Shown here: piece by piece, positions 14,967 to 15,338 of the stretch
Position numbering within the stretch: the stretch's first letter is position 1
How the letters are laid out: every line of letters begins with the position of its first letter
Assembly (NCBI GenBank): GCA_027064285.1
Contig: JAMOPX010000100.1
Span: 1 to 15,338 of the forward strand
Reading direction: 5' to 3'
Source of the DNA: Desulfobacterales bacterium
GTDB lineage: Bacteria; Desulfobacterota; DSM-4660; Desulfatiglandales; JALVZP01
Length of the DNA stretch: 15,338 nt
The notes under the pieces: generated by a model
What the model saw: the letters and a program-made list of their open reading frames with translations, nothing else
The model's database searches: none
Told to the model about the DNA's origin: nothing
Made by a program: the position numbers and the translations under genes

Positions 14967-15095
14967 GTCAAATTGAAAAATCTCACCTACCAGTTTGTAA
15001 AGTGCTTTATACAGAAGCTATCTCGGTGATGTCCTATCTCCTTTCGCTGCTTCAAATACTACCTTTGCTTTGAACTGTGCTGTGTGTATTTGGTG
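14967..15095 (-). pseudogene. Decayed IS3-type transposase orfA remnant
   Basis: The minus strand reads KYTQH in one frame, then QFKAKVVFEAAKGDRT in the next (about 15077-15030). After a further frame change come ITEIAS and, after a deletion, LYKLVGEI. This order matches the N-terminal helix-turn-helix of IS3-family OrfA proteins (typically K-x-Y-x-x-x-F-K-x-K-V, then an ELA/EIAS helix) and then the start of their leucine-zipper region. At least two frameshifts and a deletion of several dozen codons make it non-functional. The match rests on family recognition by eye. Confidence 0.55.
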
Positions 15096-15165
15096 GTATT
15101 AGAAAAATTGTGTATAAAGGGGTAATAAAAAATATCCTATTAAAGATTATTTTTCTAATATCACC
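15092..15165. repeat. 17-bp inverted repeat beside the orfA remnant
   Basis: GGTGGTATTAGAAAAAT (15092-15108) and ATTTTTCTAATATCACC (15149-15165) are inverted copies with one mismatch, 40 nt apart. They lie between the orfA remnant and the second tnpB remnant. They may be a leader hairpin of the IS3-type element, or the two ends of a very small 74-bp non-autonomous element. The repeat itself is directly visible. Confidence 0.75.
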
Positions 15166-15176
15166 CCACTCCCCTC

Positions 15177-15338
15177 ATAGCTAAAAGCCATGGTGTAGTG
15201 GTGGAAGAGCTGAAAGATAATAGATTCAGCATGGAGCACCTTTATCAGAATGCTTGAATACAAGTGCAGGCAGTATGGGCAGATATTTCTAAAAGTAGAT
15301 CCCAGAAAGAGCAGTCAGACCTGTTCAGCTTGTGGTTT
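15177..15338 (+). pseudogene. tnpB: TnpB remnant (IS200/IS605 family), second copy, runs off window
   Basis: The plus strand reads IAKSHGVVVEELKD (15177-15218), the conserved TnpB stretch that carries the second RuvC acidic residue (Glu of VEEL). It then switches frame and continues DSAWSTFIRMLEYKCRQYGQ, LKVDPRKSSQTCSACGF to the window end. Here the first zinc-ribbon CxxC (TCSAC) that copy 1 lacks is present. Intact TnpB has several tens of residues between the VEEL region and the AW segment, so an internal deletion and frameshift have joined them. The beginning of the gene is not seen to the left, where the orfA remnant lies. What follows to the right is unknown. Confidence 0.78.
15217..15307 (+). 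repeat. 91-bp inverted repeat, copy 2 (tnpB-derived)
   Basis: This matches the reverse complement of 9475-9565 at 89 of 91 positions. The two mismatches are T/C changes, one in the IID-AW codons and one in the codon before LKVDPR. The high identity suggests that both fragments derive from closely related copies of one IS that spread in this genome. Confidence 0.9.

Noticed and set aside
1..15338. tRNA, rRNA, CRISPR, toxin-antitoxin or phage-defence genes
   Set aside because: I looked on both strands and saw none. All larger reading frames belong to known housekeeping, transport or IS families.

Overview
The window looks like chromosomal DNA from an AT-rich, Gram-negative, probably thermophilic bacterium. 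Outer-membrane proteins (an OprD-like porin and a TolC-type channel) show a double membrane. Arginine is written mostly as AGA/AGG, and the proteins are rich in Lys, Glu and Ile, which is common in thermophiles. Groups such as Thermodesulfobacteriota, Aquificota or similar deep-branching thermophiles would fit, but no feature here settles the taxon.

Layout. (1) 1-3658, minus strand: a two-gene unit, pilC (inner-membrane platform of a type IV pilus or type II secretion machine) followed 26 bp later by gyrA (DNA gyrase A, cut by the left window edge). A good sigma-70-like promoter lies just upstream of pilC. (2) 3775-9369, plus strand: a complete tripartite RND efflux operon with periplasmic adaptor, AcrB-like pump and TolC/NodT-like outer-membrane lipoprotein, tightly spaced (7 bp gap, then a 4-bp ATGA overlap). 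(3) 9349-9565: the degenerate right end of an IS200/IS605-family tnpB element on the minus strand. Its terminal sequence supplies the last six codons and the stop codon of the outer-membrane channel gene. (4) 9867-11519, plus strand: a single OprD-like porin gene with a very strong ribosome binding site and repeated motifs in its leader, ended by a symmetric bidirectional terminator. (5) 14647-11574, minus strand: a tight three-gene operon of NADP-type isocitrate dehydrogenase, an Old Yellow Enzyme-type NADH:flavin oxidoreductase and a PurN-like formyltransferase, ending at the same terminator. (6) 14967-15338: an insertion-sequence graveyard with a decayed IS3-type orfA on the minus strand and a second decayed tnpB fragment on the plus strand running off the right edge.

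The two tnpB remnants share a 91-bp segment (2 mismatches) in opposite orientation. They bracket the porin and isocitrate dehydrogenase blocks, so this roughly 5.6-kb piece is a candidate for inversion or earlier rearrangement. No CRISPR array, tRNA, rRNA, phage module or defence cassette was seen, and I found no convincing new multi-gene system. The most interesting points are the IS-built C-terminus of the channel protein, the inverted tnpB remnants, the repeat array before the porin, and the icd / OYE / formyltransferase operon.
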